Part shown: one piece after another, positions 32,601-44,500 of the stretch | How positions within the stretch are numbered: the first letter of the stretch is position 1 | Layout of the letters: each line of letters opens with the position of its first letter | Assembly: GCF_029784135.1 (NCBI RefSeq) | Contig: NC_073746.1 | Location: forward strand, 110,454,661-110,518,660 | From: Toxorhynchites rutilus septentrionalis | Taxonomy: Eukaryota; Arthropoda; Insecta; Diptera; Culicidae | Direction: 5' to 3' | DNA length: 64,000 nt | Program-made: the position numbers and the translations under genes | The notes under the pieces: model-generated | Database searches by the model: none | What the model saw: the letters and a program-made list of their open reading frames with translations, nothing else | What the model was told of the DNA's origin: nothing

Positions 32601-33539
32601 GATCAAGCATGAAAAAAACCATCACATTGCCAATATGGAACATACGATTCGTTTATGCAAATATGTGCAACTCATAATATGCAGCCCAAAAGCATTCCGG
32701 TATAACACGGGGCGTTCATACATTCGTTTCGGATCGACATATCGACAAATCGTGACCAAAGAACACCTTGAATCAGCTAGTTTACAGGTTTGCGAGTAAA
32801 TGAAATATTTTCCCACGAATATCTCAACGATAAAAAAAACCCTTCATACCGCAAGTGCTTTGTTTTAAAGTCATATTCTTTCCAAACTTATCTGTATTTA
32901 TTTATTTCATTCAGCAACCAGAGGAATCAGAATTCTTGGTGATTGCGGAATCTTGTCAATTTGGAAATGATCCTGGAAATTTTACTTGGTCATGACACAT
33001 TTCGACTAAAAACGAAACGATTGATAATATTTGAAATCACCAGTTATAAAAACCAACTGACTTTATTGTGAAGACAATCACATGACCTTCCTTACTGCTT
33101 ATACTGAATATACTGAATATACTAGTAGGTTTAAATTACACATCCAACGCTTCCGAAGAACATTCAAAACGGCAACAGAAAATCCGAACCGAATCGGTTG
33201 TGTGTTAGGGTTTCGGTGTCGGAAGCAGCAGCTGTGGAGCAAATTTTCACCGTTAATCTTCCTCCGAAGAAGGCAACGCTCATATCTTCTTCACATCTTG
33301 AATTGCGCTGCACAGCGCCACATACACCTGACGTCTCTTTTAACCCGGAAAGAATGCTCAAATTCACGAAAATCAGTTGATCGATCGGAAAAAGTGACCA
33401 ATTAGTCATTTACGATTGGTCAGTTATCCTGCTAGCGACCAGATGGAAGCGGAAAGCGAGGCTTCCCAAATGGCCTTTCTCAAGACTGAGTGTTTATTTG
33501 TTCACAGAACTAGAGTTGTTTAAGTGTCACTACCTGAGC
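29630..33539. other. Unassigned DNA, possibly host intron or intergenic
   Basis: There are no transposon proteins. Frames at 30416-31106 on both strands overlap one another and show no motif. GC-richer patches (30420-30480, 30640-31100) alternate with AT-rich ones. I see nothing that can be named. Confidence 0.45.
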
Positions 33540-33817
33540 ATTCGTATAGAAAATGAAAAAATAGGAATATTGTATTTTGATCGAACATTGTTTTTGATGG
33601 GAAAAACTCCTGAACAATCAAATCAGTGGTTGACGAAATGTTATTCCACTTCTGCTTCTTCGATTACAACAGTTTATCGGTGGTTTAGTGAATTTAAAAT
33701 GGGCCGTACAAGCACCGCAGATGCACCTCGCTCTGGAAGGCCAAAAGAGGCTACGAATCAAGAAATCGTAAAACAAGTGTATCGACTCATTTTGAACGAT
33801 AGTAAAGTGAAGTTACG
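33540..33817 (+). pseudogene. Mariner transposase, N-terminal piece, split by an RTE insertion
   Basis: The frame gives FLMGKTPEQSNQWLTKCYST, then SSITTVYRWFSEFKMGRTS, ADAPRSGRPKEAT and LNDSKVKLR. These are the two helix-turn-helix regions and the GRP linker of a mariner. It stops at 33817 and resumes at 38771 with GKLRELAEAVGI. The 14-mer AAAGTGAAGTTACG (33804-33817) is the left target duplication of the inserted RTE. Confidence 0.88.
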
Positions 33818-34279
33818 GTTGGTAAATGACTGGACTAAGCGTACCATCGGTACTTCGCGTACCTGCAGGCATAAAATAGACCCAATTCGTGGTCCTTAGC
33901 TTCCTGTTCAGTTAATCCTATCCCTACCTCCCCGTGGTGCCGGCTGGGGTACGAGTAACCATAGTGAAGATCGGGTAACCAACCCCGGTGGGCTCTTTTT
34001 AGTATGCTGACAGCGAAGGGGGCCTATCCGAGCGTCTGTTCACCCTGGAGGTGGGGCTCATAACAGCGTCTGATCCCCATGTCAGAGGCGGCTGATCACT
34101 GTCTTCGTGCCAGCGGGGACTCTCAAAAGAGCTGTGCACGCCGGTCCTCCGACGAGACAGGGTGTTGGTACAGGCCCTGCAAGCCATCCGTAAAAATGTA
34201 ACGCACAGGAAAATTCACAAAGAAATTCGAGACAGGACAATCGGACTTGACCCACGCAAAGAACCCGGTTGGAAGGTTG

Positions 34280-36553
34280 GAGTTTATTTAGAAGTGTGGA
34301 AAACATTGAAGTAGCAGTGACGACTTTTTATTCGATGATCAATGAAATTATAGAGCAGGAGATACCAACAAGACGAAAAAGGAGAAATATGAACACAAAA
34401 TATCCGATTTGGTTTAATCAAAGCATAAAGAATCTAAAAAATTAAAAACAGAAGGCACATAAATTTTATAAGAAATACAAATCTGACGCTAATCTCCAAA
34501 AATATCTGAACATTTGCGAACAGCTCAACTCAACTGTTAAAAGTGCTTTTGAAGATTACAGCTTAAAAACAGAGTCGGACATAAAATCTAACCCGAAAAG
34601 TTTCTTTAATTACCAAAAAACAAAATTAAAAAGCAATGGTTTTCCATCACGCATGCACCTTGACGATACCGTGGGGAATGACCCAGAAAAAATTTGCAAC
34701 CTCTTTGCAACATTTTTTCAAGAAGTTTATATTGTAACAGCTGAGGAGGACCGGGATCGTGACTTCTTTGCATTTCTTCCAGAATTTCCATGTGATGTTG
34801 GAGTCAGAAAACTAACTTACATTGAAATTTTTGACGCATTAAATAAGCTCGATGTCTCGAAAGGGCCAGGTCCTGACGGAATTCCACCGGTTTTTATAAA
34901 AAAAAATTGGCATCTGAATTAACTCATCCACTTTTATGGCTTATTGGAATCAGAAATATTCCCAAAAATATGGAAAAACTCTTCTCTTGTACCAATATCC
35001 AAATCCGGTAATAGATCCGATGTAAGAAATTATCGTGGAGTAGCAATTATTTCTTGCATTCCAAAACTCTTTGAAGCCATAATAAACCAAAAACTTTTTC
35101 AACAACTAAAGACACGAATTACGAATAAGCAACACGGTTTTTTCAAAGGACGATCAACAACAACAAATTTGCTGGAATTTGTCACATTCACTTTGAATGC
35201 AATGGATAATGGTAATCAAGTTGAAGCTCTATACACTGACTTTAGTAAGGCTTTCGATCGTGTTGATATACCCTTACTCCTTCTTAAACTTCCAAAAATA
35301 GGGATAGAAGTCAAGCTATTGAAATGGCTAGAATCATATTTGACTGACCGCACCCAAATGGTAAGATTTAATGGGGAAATTTCAAAACCAATATTTGTTA
35401 CATCCGGAGTTCCTCAAGGCTCTCATTTGGGGCCACTATTGTTCATTTTATTTGTTAATGACGTTTGCGTTTTTCTTAACAGTGTTAAGGCACTTATCTA
35501 CGCAGATGATATGAAACTGTATATGGAAATAAAGAATGAAGAAGACTCTCAAACATTCAAAAATGAAGTTGACATAGTTTATAATTGGTGCACTAAGAGT
35601 TTATTACAGCTCAATGTTAGGAAATGTACTTTGATTACTTTTACAAGAAGAACACCATTGAACAATGGTGTTATACTGGGTAATCAACCCATCAGTAGAT
35701 GTCAACGAGTAAGAGATTTAGGTGTGATCTTAGATTCGAAACTAACCTTCGTGGATCATTATAATACAATCATCCATAGAGCAAATAATATATTGAGCTT
35801 CATTAAACACTTTAGTTACCATTTCCACGATCCGTACACAATAAAAACATTGTATATTACATACGTCAGATCAATTCTCGAATACTGTAGTATTGTATGG
35901 TCCCCCTACATAACTTCACACGAAGACAGAATTGAATCTGTACAAAAACAATTTTTGTTATTTGCACTTCGTAAACTAGGCTGGTCTTCATATCATCTAC
36001 CTCCATATGAAGCACGCTGTATGCTAATCAATACTAAAAGCCTGAAAGAACGTCGGAACTCTGCCATGATTCTATTTATTATTGATATCATATCACAACG
36101 AGTGGACTCAGAAGAAATATTAGGAAACCTAAATTTTTACGCACCGATTAGGAACCTGAGAAACCCTAACATTTTTTACATAGATTATCTAAGAACGAAT
36201 TATGCCAAATATAGTCCTATTAATCGTATGATGAGCCTCTGTAACCAACACAGTGAAACAATTGATGTAACCATGTCAAGGTCAATGCTCAAAGACTATC
36301 TGAATAGAATAAGATATCGTTAAATTTCACTGTAATATTTGGGCAGCATATTTAGTCTACGCTGGTTTGACGAAATAAATAAATAAATTTTAAAAAAATT
36401 GATTCTGTAACTTGTTAAAATCGTCTTTTAAATTAAACGGATAAATTATCCAGCCAGCTCTCTTTAGATTTTTAGTTTTAAGTAAGTAGTTTTAAGTAGT
36501 ATTAAGAATGTATCGGTCTACAATTTAAATTGACGACAATAAAATAAAAAAAA
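34280..36553 (+). mobile_element. NLTR-5: Jockey-type LINE, 5' truncated, nested in the RTE
   Basis: It begins within the end of the endonuclease/linker (near 34280) and ends with an A-rich tail (AAAATAAAAAAAAA, 36539-36553). The next base continues the RTE with TCGGAACATGGAACTGCAAG. An internal A-rich stretch at 36375-36395 is a possible earlier 3' end. Target duplications are not resolved. Confidence 0.8.
34300..36323 (+). pseudogene. NLTR-5 ORF2 reverse transcriptase
   Basis: Linker pieces (TKYPIWFNQSIKNLK) lead to the RT: LDVSKGPGPDGIPPVFIKK, SGNRSDVRNYRGVAIIS, KQHGFFKGRSTTTNLLEF, TDFSKAFDRVD, SGVPQGSHLGPLLFILF and IYADDMKLYM, then the thumb and a C-terminal tail ending MLKDYLNRIRYR. The catalytic YADD is intact, and from 34944 the frame is open for 459 codons. 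At 34897-34945 the frame changes twice and returns to phase, so two compensating indels are likely, the first in a run of A. There is no RNase H. Confidence 0.9.
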
Positions 36554-38768
36554 ATCGGAACATGGAACTGCAAGTCTTTCAACTTCTCCGCGAGTACCCG
36601 ATTTATTTCGGAAATATTGAGAGTCCGCAATTTCAACATCGTAGCGCTGCAGGAGGTGTGCTGGAAAGGTTCGATGGTGCGATCGTTCCAAGGTGGGTAT
36701 ACCATCTACCAGAGCTGCGGCAACACACACAAGCTGGGTATTGCTTTCATTGTGATGGGGGAGATGCAGAAACGGGTGATTGGCTGGTGGCCGATCAACG
36801 GAAGAATGTGCAGAATGAGGATGCGAGGCCACTTCTTCAATATCAGCATTATTAATGTCCACAGGCCTCATCTAATTAGCACTAATGACGACAAGGAAGA
36901 ATTCTACGCGCAGCTAGAGCGTGAATACGATCGCTGTCCAAAACATGACATCAAAATCGTCATCGGGGATTTGAACGCTCAGGTCGGCCAAGAGGAGGAG
37001 TTCAGACCGGTAATTGGTAGGTTCAGCGCCCATTAGCGAACCAACGAAAACGGCCTGAGACTTATCGACTTCGCTACCTCCAAGAACATGGCCACACGTA
37101 GCACCTTCTTCCAGCACATCTCCAGTCACACCTGGAGATCACCACAGCAAACAGAAACACAAATTGATCACGTTTTGATCAATGGTCGGCACATCTCGGA
37201 TATCATCGACTTCAGAACCTATCGTGGCGCTAACATCGATTCAGACCACTACCTGGTGATGGTCAAGCTGCGTTCTAAACTGTCAGTCGTCAATAACATA
37301 AGACACCAGCGCTCACCACGGTACCACCCACGACGACTACAGGAGCCGAACGTTGCTGCAACATACTCGCAGCGTCTTGAAGCTGCGTTACCGGGGGTAG
37401 ACGAACTGGATGCTGTTCCCCTCGATGAATGCTGGAACACCTTAAAAGCAGCATTTAGCAGCACAGCAGAGACCGTCATCGGGTATGAACAACGAGGACA
37501 ACGGAACGAATGGTTTGACGACGAGTGCCGTGCGCTCCTGAACGAGAAGGATGCAGCACGCGCAGCCATGCTGCAACGAGCGACTCGACAAAACGTGGAA
37601 CTATACAGACTGAAGCGAAGGCAGCAAACACATCTCTTTCGGGAAAAAAGCGTCGCCTGGAAGAGAAAGAGTGCGAGGAGATCGATCTGCTTTATCGTTC
37701 TCGAGAATCGCGAAAGTTTTTCAAGAAACTAAACGCCTCGCACGAAGGCTTTGTGCCGCGGGCCGAAATGTGCAGGAACAAGGAAGAAGGTATCTTGACG
37801 AACGAACGCGAGGTAATCGAAAGGTGAAGGCAACACTACGATGAACACCTGAACAGCGCGCAGACAGGAGACCAAGACAGCGTTGAGGAGGACTACACCG
37901 GTGCATTGAACAACGACGACGTACCACCCGTGACGATGGGTGAAGTTGAAGAGGCCATTAATCAGCTCAAGAACCACAAAGCAGCTGGTAAGGATGGCCT
38001 AGTAGCGGAGCTCTTCAAGGGAGGTCCGGGAAAGCTTTTAGTGTGTACGCACCGGTTGATAGTCAGGATCTGTGACACAGAACAGCTACCGGAGGAGTGG
38101 AAAGACGAGGTAAGGTGACAAGCTGGATCGTGGTAACTATCGTGCCATCACAGTCCTGAATGGTGCCTACAAAATTCTGTCTCAGATCCTCTTCCGCCGT
38201 TTATCGCCAATAGTAAGTAGATTCGTGGGAAATTATCAGGCCGGATTAATGCCCGGTTGCTCGACGATTGACCAGATTTCTACACTGCGGCAGATCCTCC
38301 AAAAATGCCGCGAGTACCAGGTCCCTACGCACCACACTTCAAGGCCGCATATGATACAATCGACCGACGACAGCTATGGAGAATCGTGGATGAAAACGAA
38401 TTTCCCCGAAAGCTGACAAGACTGACTCAGGCAACGATAAACCGTGTGCGGTGCAGTGTGCGTATCTTAGGTGAGCTGTCGGAATCATTTGAAACTCACA
38501 GGGGACTTCGACAAGGCGATGGACTCTCCTGTCCGCTCTTCGACGTGACGCTGGAAGGTGTTATGCGGAGAGCAGGCTTCAACATGCGGAATCCATAAGA
38601 ACAAGAAGGAGATGAGCTCAGCGAGCGAAGTGGTTGACCAGGTGGAGCAGGACTTGGCAAGAATCGATGCAGCCGGGAGTTGGAGAACTGTAGCCATGGA
38701 ACGGGATTATTGGCAAAAATTGTGAAGAAGATCTAATCTCTCAATAGGATGTAGTATCATTATAAATA
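36554..38768 (+). pseudogene. RTE ORF2: endonuclease and partial RT, heavily broken
   Basis: The endonuclease begins GTWNCKSFNFS (about 36557) and keeps LQEVCWKG, GDLNAQVGQ, TQIDHVLI and DSDHYLVMVKL. The lesions are: TAG at 37034-37036; a frameshift at about 37650; TGA at 37825-37827; loss of the CPIYKKGD segment at about 38110; and a deletion at about 38597 that removes the RT part with the catalytic aspartates. The last codons (DQVEQDLARIDA...SWRTVAMERDYW) are the usual RTE C-terminus. The protein is dead. Confidence 0.87.
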
Positions 38769-38770
38769 AA

Positions 38771-39010
38771 AAAGGGAAGTTACGCGAGTTAGCTGAGGCC
38801 GTAGGCATTTTGAAAGCATAAGTGGAATTTATTTTGCACGACATTTTAGACATAAATAAGCTCTCCGCGAGATGGGTGCCGCGTTTGCTGACCGTCGACC
38901 AAAAATAGCGGTGCGTTGATGATTAAACAACCGGCTTGGCGTTGTTGAAGCGTAATCGAGTGGACTTCTTTCGACGTTTTGTGGCAACGAATGAAACGTT
39001 GATTCCTTAC
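38771..39010 (+). pseudogene. Mariner transposase, continuation after the RTE
   Basis: Broken frames read GKLRELAEAVGILKA, ILHDIL, SARWVPRLLTVDQK and LLKRNRVDFFRRFV. WVPRLL is the mariner WVPHEL-type motif. It continues the fragment at 33540-33817. The catalytic core beyond the first Asp is missing. Confidence 0.8.
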
Positions 39011-39394
39011 CACGATTGTTTACATTAAAAATCTCGGAACTTTTCAGCCCATGTAGTTTATAACAACTTTGTCGAAGACAGTTTTCATCTAGAGAATAAC
39101 TGCCGAGTTATAGATGCAAATTTCCACCTAAATTCGTTCCCTGGGCCATTGTACAGAGGTGCCACATGTTTATCAGACCCTAAACTTACCTCCCCCCTTA
39201 CCTTACATTGACCAAGAGAACGACTTCAACGAATATCGTTCCTTTTCTCGTTCTGCACAGAGGATACGTACCGTGCAAATAAAATCACGTGAACGTGGGT
39301 CGTTTTCGGACCATCTTGTGATGATTCAGTTTTGTTATTTCTGAATGACAAAAAGTAATGTATAGTTAGTAAAAATAATTCCTGACGATTTTTA
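39011..39394. other. Unassigned DNA
   Basis: There is no protein or tandem structure. It may be a short non-autonomous element between the mariner and Jockey remnants. Confidence 0.3.
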
Positions 39395-39730
39395 GGTCAT
39401 TCGAAAAACCACAAGAAGCACAAGAAGATTGATTACATTCTAAAAACTTTTCCGAGTGCATGGAAGAAGTCATTTGTGTTTCCAGTCTCTAAGAAAGGCT
39501 GCAAAAAAGATGTAAGAAATCATAGAGGAATCGCCTGCCTATGCGCCATCTCGAAGCTTTTCGAAATGATCATCCTGGATTTTATGTCACATGCTTGCAA
39601 CAATTACGTCGCTGAAGAACAACATGGATTCATGGCAAATCAATCAACTTCAACTAACCTCGTCCTTTACACATCATGTATTGCTCGTTCTCTAGAATCG
39701 CGACAGCAGATCGATGCAGTATATAGGGGA
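39395..39730 (+). pseudogene. Jockey-type reverse transcriptase fragment
   Basis: The frame shows FPVSKKGCKKDVRNHRGIAC, LCAISKLFEMIIL, EEQHGFMANQSTSTNLVLYT and ESRQQIDAVY. These are the RT finger motifs of the type seen in NLTR-2 and NLTR-5. It ends abruptly at about 39725 next to GGGGAAAAGGGGGGAATTCG. No palm or active site remains. Confidence 0.85.
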
Positions 39731-39739
39731 AAAGGGGGG

Positions 39740-40258
39740 AATTCGGACCACCTAAGCGAATCGCCTAATATTTCCAAACCAATACGGTCTAAGTAAAAAA
39801 ATGCCACATTGAATAGTAAGCTACACTTGTTTTCTCTCAATCAATAATCATTATATCAAGCTTCAATCTACCAAATATATCATAAAATAAAAGAGATGAT
39901 TTTTGAACATTAAAATTTGATGCGGAATGATTTGAACCGTTTGTGGGGTGATTTGGTCCAGTGTGTGTTTCATCGAAAAAAACATACATATGTTTATGTA
40001 AAGCATTTTGTGTTCTGGGATCGATACGAGGTGTCTTGGCCATATTCCAGACCAGAAAAATGTGATTGAGACCATCTCGAATTCATCATGGATTTTTTCA
40101 CTGTTTTTCGAGCATTTTCAAACACTTTCGATGCTTGGTCAAAGAAAATCCGTTCTTGATGACCTGCGTTGCTTTTTCAGGCTCCTCCTTCTTCCAACGT
40201 TGTCGGTCCATCCTCTTTTTGGTGGTGTAATGGATCAGAATGTTTATTTGAACATTAG
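39740..40258. other. Unassigned, MITE-like DNA
   Basis: The stretch opens GGGGAAAAGGGGGGAATTCG, a G-rich start resembling short mosquito repeats, and holds no gene. The inverted partner terminus was not found. Confidence 0.3.
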
Positions 40259-41447
40259 CTGACCCGGCAAACTTCGTCCCGCCCAAAATTAATTTTTTGT
40301 TATCAATACCTTCAAACATTCACGTTTTCTTATTATGAACAAGTTCATGGGTCCAATCGCAGAACTATTCATTGATTGATCTTCTATCCGACCCCGTTGA
40401 ATTTACCTTTTACTATAAAATTCCTAGTATTTCTAACAAAACTCATCATTATAATATCAGATTATTTTCAGAAACAATTCTCGTTCAAGATTTTTCAATT
40501 ACTTGCAAATAATATATTTCTCCGTTCCATGGAATAAATGTTTTATACAGAACATATGATAGAATAAAGACAGTCCTAAATCGAACAATTCCTTCCTCGA
40601 GGTCTACTCTTATCAACACATCCGGCGATCCTTTTTCTTTTTTGGTACAGATAGAAGAAGATGTAAGATTACGTTTCATCACATTAAAATCCATTTCCTG
40701 TTCCTGAACAAAAATCGATTTCGCTAGCACAAACATCCAATGAACTAACAACACTTGTCACTATGTAATTGTAGAACATATGGGAATTTAATTTTCCGAT
40801 TTTTCCCTTTTTCCTTCAGAGTTTTCCGAAATTTTCAATTGTCATGTATGGTTGGAATATTTTTGGTTGAAATATGTGTAACATTTTTATGGGAACCCCT
40901 CTCCATTCCAGAGGAGGGAGGGGTGTCATACCATTAAAGAAACATTTACCATACCCAAAAACCCGAGTTATGCAGAAATTTGTGTTTCATTTGTATGGCG
41001 GCCCCCCTTAGTAAGAGGGGAGGAGTATCTAACCACCATAGAAACATTTATTGCACCCTAAAACCTCCATATGGCTAATTTGGTTTTACTTGCTTGATTA
41101 ATACTCGAGTAATGCAGAAATTTGAGTTTCATTTGTATGACGCCTACCCCCCTAGGAAGGGGGAAGGAGTGTCTAACCACCATAGAAACATTTATTGCAC
41201 CCTAAAACCTCCATATAACTAATTTGGTTTCATTTGCTTGATTAATTCTCGAGTAATGCAGAAATTTGTGTTTCACTTGTATGGCAGGCCCACCTCAGAG
41301 AGGGGGGAGGGGTCTCAAACTATAACGAAAACCTTCCCCGGCCCCAAAAACCCCTACATACCAATTTTCATGTTGATCGGTTCAGTAGTTTTCGAGTCCA
41401 TAAGAATCAGACAGACAGACAGACAGATAGACAGAAATCCATTTGTA
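40259..41447 (-). mobile_element. Helitron-like non-autonomous repeat, minus strand
   Basis: On the minus strand it ends GACGAAGTTTGCCGGGTCAG followed by CTAA at 40256-40260, close to the CTAG ends of related units at 50137, 50759 and 55349. Its 5' side holds a (CAGA)n tract (41410-41436). Inside are two to three degenerate tandem units of about 140 bp, each with GCAGAAATTTG and ACCATAGAAACATTTA (near 40975, 41110, 41250). There is no protein. A CTAG end and no TIR suggest a Helitron, but a hairpin is weak. Confidence 0.5.
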
Positions 41448-41448
41448 T

Positions 41449-42150
41449 ATTAGGCTGTCAAAAAAGTCAAAATTTGTCGTTGTAAGCGCGTAGTTCTAGT
41501 TGTATTCATTGTATCGAGTCATACTATAGCTTGTTGGAAAGGTATTTTTGCGCGCTATAATATAGTCCTTGACAATGTTTATTTTGGTTAAGTCGTTCGT
41601 GGGTTATAGTGTCGCAAATATGGAGCAAAATAAAGAGAAAATCCGACATATTTTACAGTACTACTATGACAAAGGCAAAAATGCATCTCAAGCTGCCAAT
41701 AAAATTTGTGCAGTTTATGGACCCGATACAGTTTCCATTTCCACCGCACTACGATGGTTTCAACGTTTTCGTTCTGGTGTAGAGGTCGTCGAAGATGCGC
41801 CACGCTCCGGAAGGCCTGTCGTCGAAAATTGCGACAAAATCGCTGAATTAGCCGAGAAAGACCGGCATAGTAGCAGCCGTAGCATCGGCCAAGAGCTGGG
41901 GATAAGTCATCAAACCGTTATTAACCATTTGAAGAAGCTTGGATTCACAAAGAAGCTCGATGTATGGGTGCCACACACGTTGACGCGAAAAAACATCTTT
42001 GCCCGTATCGACGCATGTGAATCGCTGCTGAATCGCAACAAAATCGACCCGTTTCTGAAGCGGATGGTGACTGGCGATGAAAAGTGGGTCACTTACGACA
42101 ACGTGAAGCGCAAACGGTCGTGGTCGTAGCCCGCTGAAACGGCTCAGACG
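41449..42150 (+). pseudogene. DD34D mariner, N-terminal half
   Basis: The left TIR (TTAGGCTGTCAAAAAAGTC) at 41452 leads, with a small deletion, into a transposase starting MEQNKEKIRHILQ at 41620. It covers both helix-turn-helix regions, DAPRSGRPV, WVPHTLTRKN and the first catalytic Asp (VTGDEKWVTYDN). A TAG at 42127-42129 replaces Lys. The mariner sequence stops at about 42150, where a truncated DD41D element joins in the opposite orientation. It has the 10-residue segment that the copy at 62515-63758 lacks. Confidence 0.92.
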
Positions 42151-42156
42151 GTGGCC

Positions 42157-43309
42157 ACACCTTGATCCGGAACAGGTAATTTTCGATGACTTTTCGGCAC
42201 ATATGAGGCAGTATCTCGGTCATAACTTCACGAATGTTGTCTTTCAAATGTTCAAGCGTTTGCGGATAGTTGGCATAGACACGGTCTTTCGCATAACCCC
42301 ACAAAAAAAGTCTAGCGGGTTCAAATCGCATGATCTGGACGGCTAATTGGCATCACCAAAACGCGAAATTATGCGTCCCTCAAATTTCGTTCGCAATATG
42401 GGAACAAAATGTTCGGTCATGTTGTGTGCCACGTGGCGCCGTCCTGCTGAAACCACATGTCATCCGTATCCATATCTTCAATTTGTGGCAAAAAAAAATC
42501 GGTTAACATGCGGCCATAGCGCTCACCATTCACAGTTACCGTCTCGCCGTCCTCATTTTCAAAGAAATACGGCCCAATGACTCCACCAGACCATAATGCG
42601 CACCAAACAGTGACTTTTGGCGGATGCAATGGCCTCTCAACAATCACTTGTGGATTTTCTGAGCCCCATATACGGAAGTTTTGGGTGTTCACATAGCCAC
42701 CGAGCTCGAAATGTGCCTCATCGCTGAAGAAAATTTTATGCGAAAATTCAGCATTTTGCTGCTGTTGTTCGTTCACCCAATCGACGTATGCCCGACGCAT
42801 TCCATGGTCACCACGCTCTAATGTTTATACCAGTTGGACTTTATATGGATGTAGGTGCAAGTCCAAATGCAAAATTCGCCATAATGATGTGTTTGACAAG
42901 CCCAATTGCTGAGCACGCCGTGGAATCGAAACATTCGGGTCATCCTCCACACTGGCAGCAACAGCAGCAATATTTTCGGCCGAACGCACATTACGATGAT
43001 GCACAGGTTTCACAATATCCGCTACGGATCCAGTTTGTTCGAATTTACGCACTACATTAGCGATTGTGTGCTCTGTAGGCCGTCCATGACGACCAAAATC
43101 CGTCCGTAATGCTCGAAAAACATTTGCCGATTTTTCATCATTTTTATAGTATAATTTAACAAAATTAACACGTTGTGCGATGCTAAAACGGTCCATATTG
43201 TAAAATAGCAGACATTCAACTAACGATATGACGCTTTGGGTGACAGCTATATTAAACGGTTGTCAGCGCAGGGCTGTATACTTTCGGAAGCCCGAAATGG
43301 AAAACCCTG
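42157..43309 (-). mobile_element. DD41D (rosa-like) mariner element, 3' truncated
   Basis: The 5' TIR (minus strand CAGGGTTTTCCATTTCGG) ends at 43309 next to TA (43310-43311). The other end is missing: similarity to the copy at 61173-62460 stops at about 42157, in the transposase C-terminus. It is joined directly to the broken DD34D mariner. Confidence 0.9.
42160..43196 (-). pseudogene. DD41D transposase (several stops)
   Basis: It starts MDRFSIAQRVNFVKLYYKND at 43196, with an N-terminal helix-turn-helix (DUF4817-like). Catalytic regions are FSDEAHFEL, FQQDGATWH and SCD..PLDFFLWGY; about 41 residues separate the last two Asp. The stops are: TAA near 42825, TGA at 42417-42419, and TAG at 42343-42345. 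The last one is shared with the copy at 61270-62356. Confidence 0.9.
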
Positions 43310-43311
43310 TA

Positions 43312-43670
43312 GATTCTGGAGGAAAATATTAAGCAAAGTGTCAACAAAATGTGATGGAATCGAGGAGTCAAGTTTTGCCAAGACAATGACCCAGAGGACA
43401 AGACGTATAAAGTTCATACATGGTTACATTACAATTGCTCAAAAGTTATTGACATTCATCCACAATCTTCCGACATCAATCCCAGTAAAAAACTGAGTAA
43501 GTTATCTGTCTAAGAAATTTAGAAACCATCAAATTTCTAAAAATAACGATTTTAAAAACCGCTTGATGGAAAAAATGATAAATATATCTTCCGAATACAC
43601 AAAAAATGAACAATGGATACTATACTAATGATAAAATTCGGAAATTGGTCAACGTCTTCGAATTCGAGTT
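43312..43670 (+). pseudogene. Tc1-type transposase fragment (C-terminal)
   Basis: Broken frames include KCDGIEESSF, CQDNDPEDKTYKVHTWL and HYNCSKVIDIHPQSSDINP, followed by NHQISKNNDFKNRLMEKMIN and ISSEYTKN. This is the end of the catalytic core of a Tc1-like transposase, around its second Asp and the P-D-x-N-P motif. The DD41D element inserted at a TA at its 5' edge. Confidence 0.75.
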
Positions 43671-44032
43671 GAGATTTCAACCAGCGTACGATTATGAGTT
43701 TGAGTCAATTTTCATACATTAGCTCATACATTCGCCATTTGTAGAGATGGAAAAACCATTATTCTGATAACAGATAGCAAATCTTTTAACTCTCATATGA
43801 CACTATGACTTTATATTACAGAATGTCCCGAATGCATGTTTTCGACTTTCAAAAGCAGGGAAAAGAGATCTGCATGATGGAGTACGTTTACGGGTTTGAG
43901 TCACTGTATGTACATTCAGTTGCGAGTCGAATTATCAATTTGTCAAAAAAACACGGGAGGTATGCTGTACAGTGCGGCATATCTAAGAGCGAATTGCAAG
44001 ATCCAATCACCTACCGCCTATCGCATTAGTTA
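43671..44032. other. Unassigned DNA
   Basis: AT-rich sequence with no recognisable gene. It forms the left flank of the hAT element. Confidence 0.3.
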
Positions 44033-44500
44033 CCAGTGGGCAGTGGCGTAGTGTGCGGACGGCTAACCCGGCATTTGCCGGGGGTGCTGGCCCTTTGGGG
44101 CGCCAAAACCCAGGAATTTTGAATAGAATTTTTTCCTACAATTATATTATTTTAAATCTTTCAATTGAGGAAAAACCACCCATCATGAGTAGTTGCTTCT
44201 GTCCGTATATTAATAAAACCAATAACCTCTCTCTGATTTTCGCAAAATTGAAACACCCAACATCACGTTACATCAATACCCTTTTGATTATTCGCTACGC
44301 ATACCTGGGCGCCTCTCCATCCAATGCAAAACAGATGCATGGAGCCAATACAGAGGGGCGGAGGGGCGCCGAAATAGGCCTGTTTCAGTTAGAATTTGGT
44401 CGCATAAAGTAGGACATTTCTCAGCATAGAAATAACGTACCAAAAAGGGAAGGATGTTATTTTGTAGGTTTATCAACGGTAAGGTTAAAAAACATGAAAA

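Larger units (their letters stand above)
33818..38770 (+). mobile_element. RTE-clade LINE (JAM-like), itself interrupted
   Basis: It is flanked by AAAGTGAAGTTACG (33804-33817) and AAAGGGAAGTTACG (38771-38784), with one mismatch. A GC-rich 5' region (about 33900-34275) is followed, after a Jockey-type insertion, by an endonuclease, an RT start and the C-terminal end. It closes with a short AT-rich tail (ATAAATAAAA). Endonuclease wording (IVALQEVCWKG, IGDLNAQVGQEEEF) and RT wording (CREYQVPTHH, RGLRQGDGLSCPLF) are those of the RTE clade, of which JAM1 of Aedes aegypti is the named member. Confidence 0.85.

Noticed and set aside
36375..36395. 3' end of NLTR-5
   Set aside because: The A-rich GAAATAAATAAATAAATTTT could be the tail, but RTE sequence resumes only after 36553, so the later A tail is the better end.
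40965..41330. CRISPR-like spaced repeats
   Set aside because: Units of about 140 bp are degenerate, vary in spacing and recur in Helitron-like repeats; a eukaryotic context and lack of cas genes rule out CRISPR.
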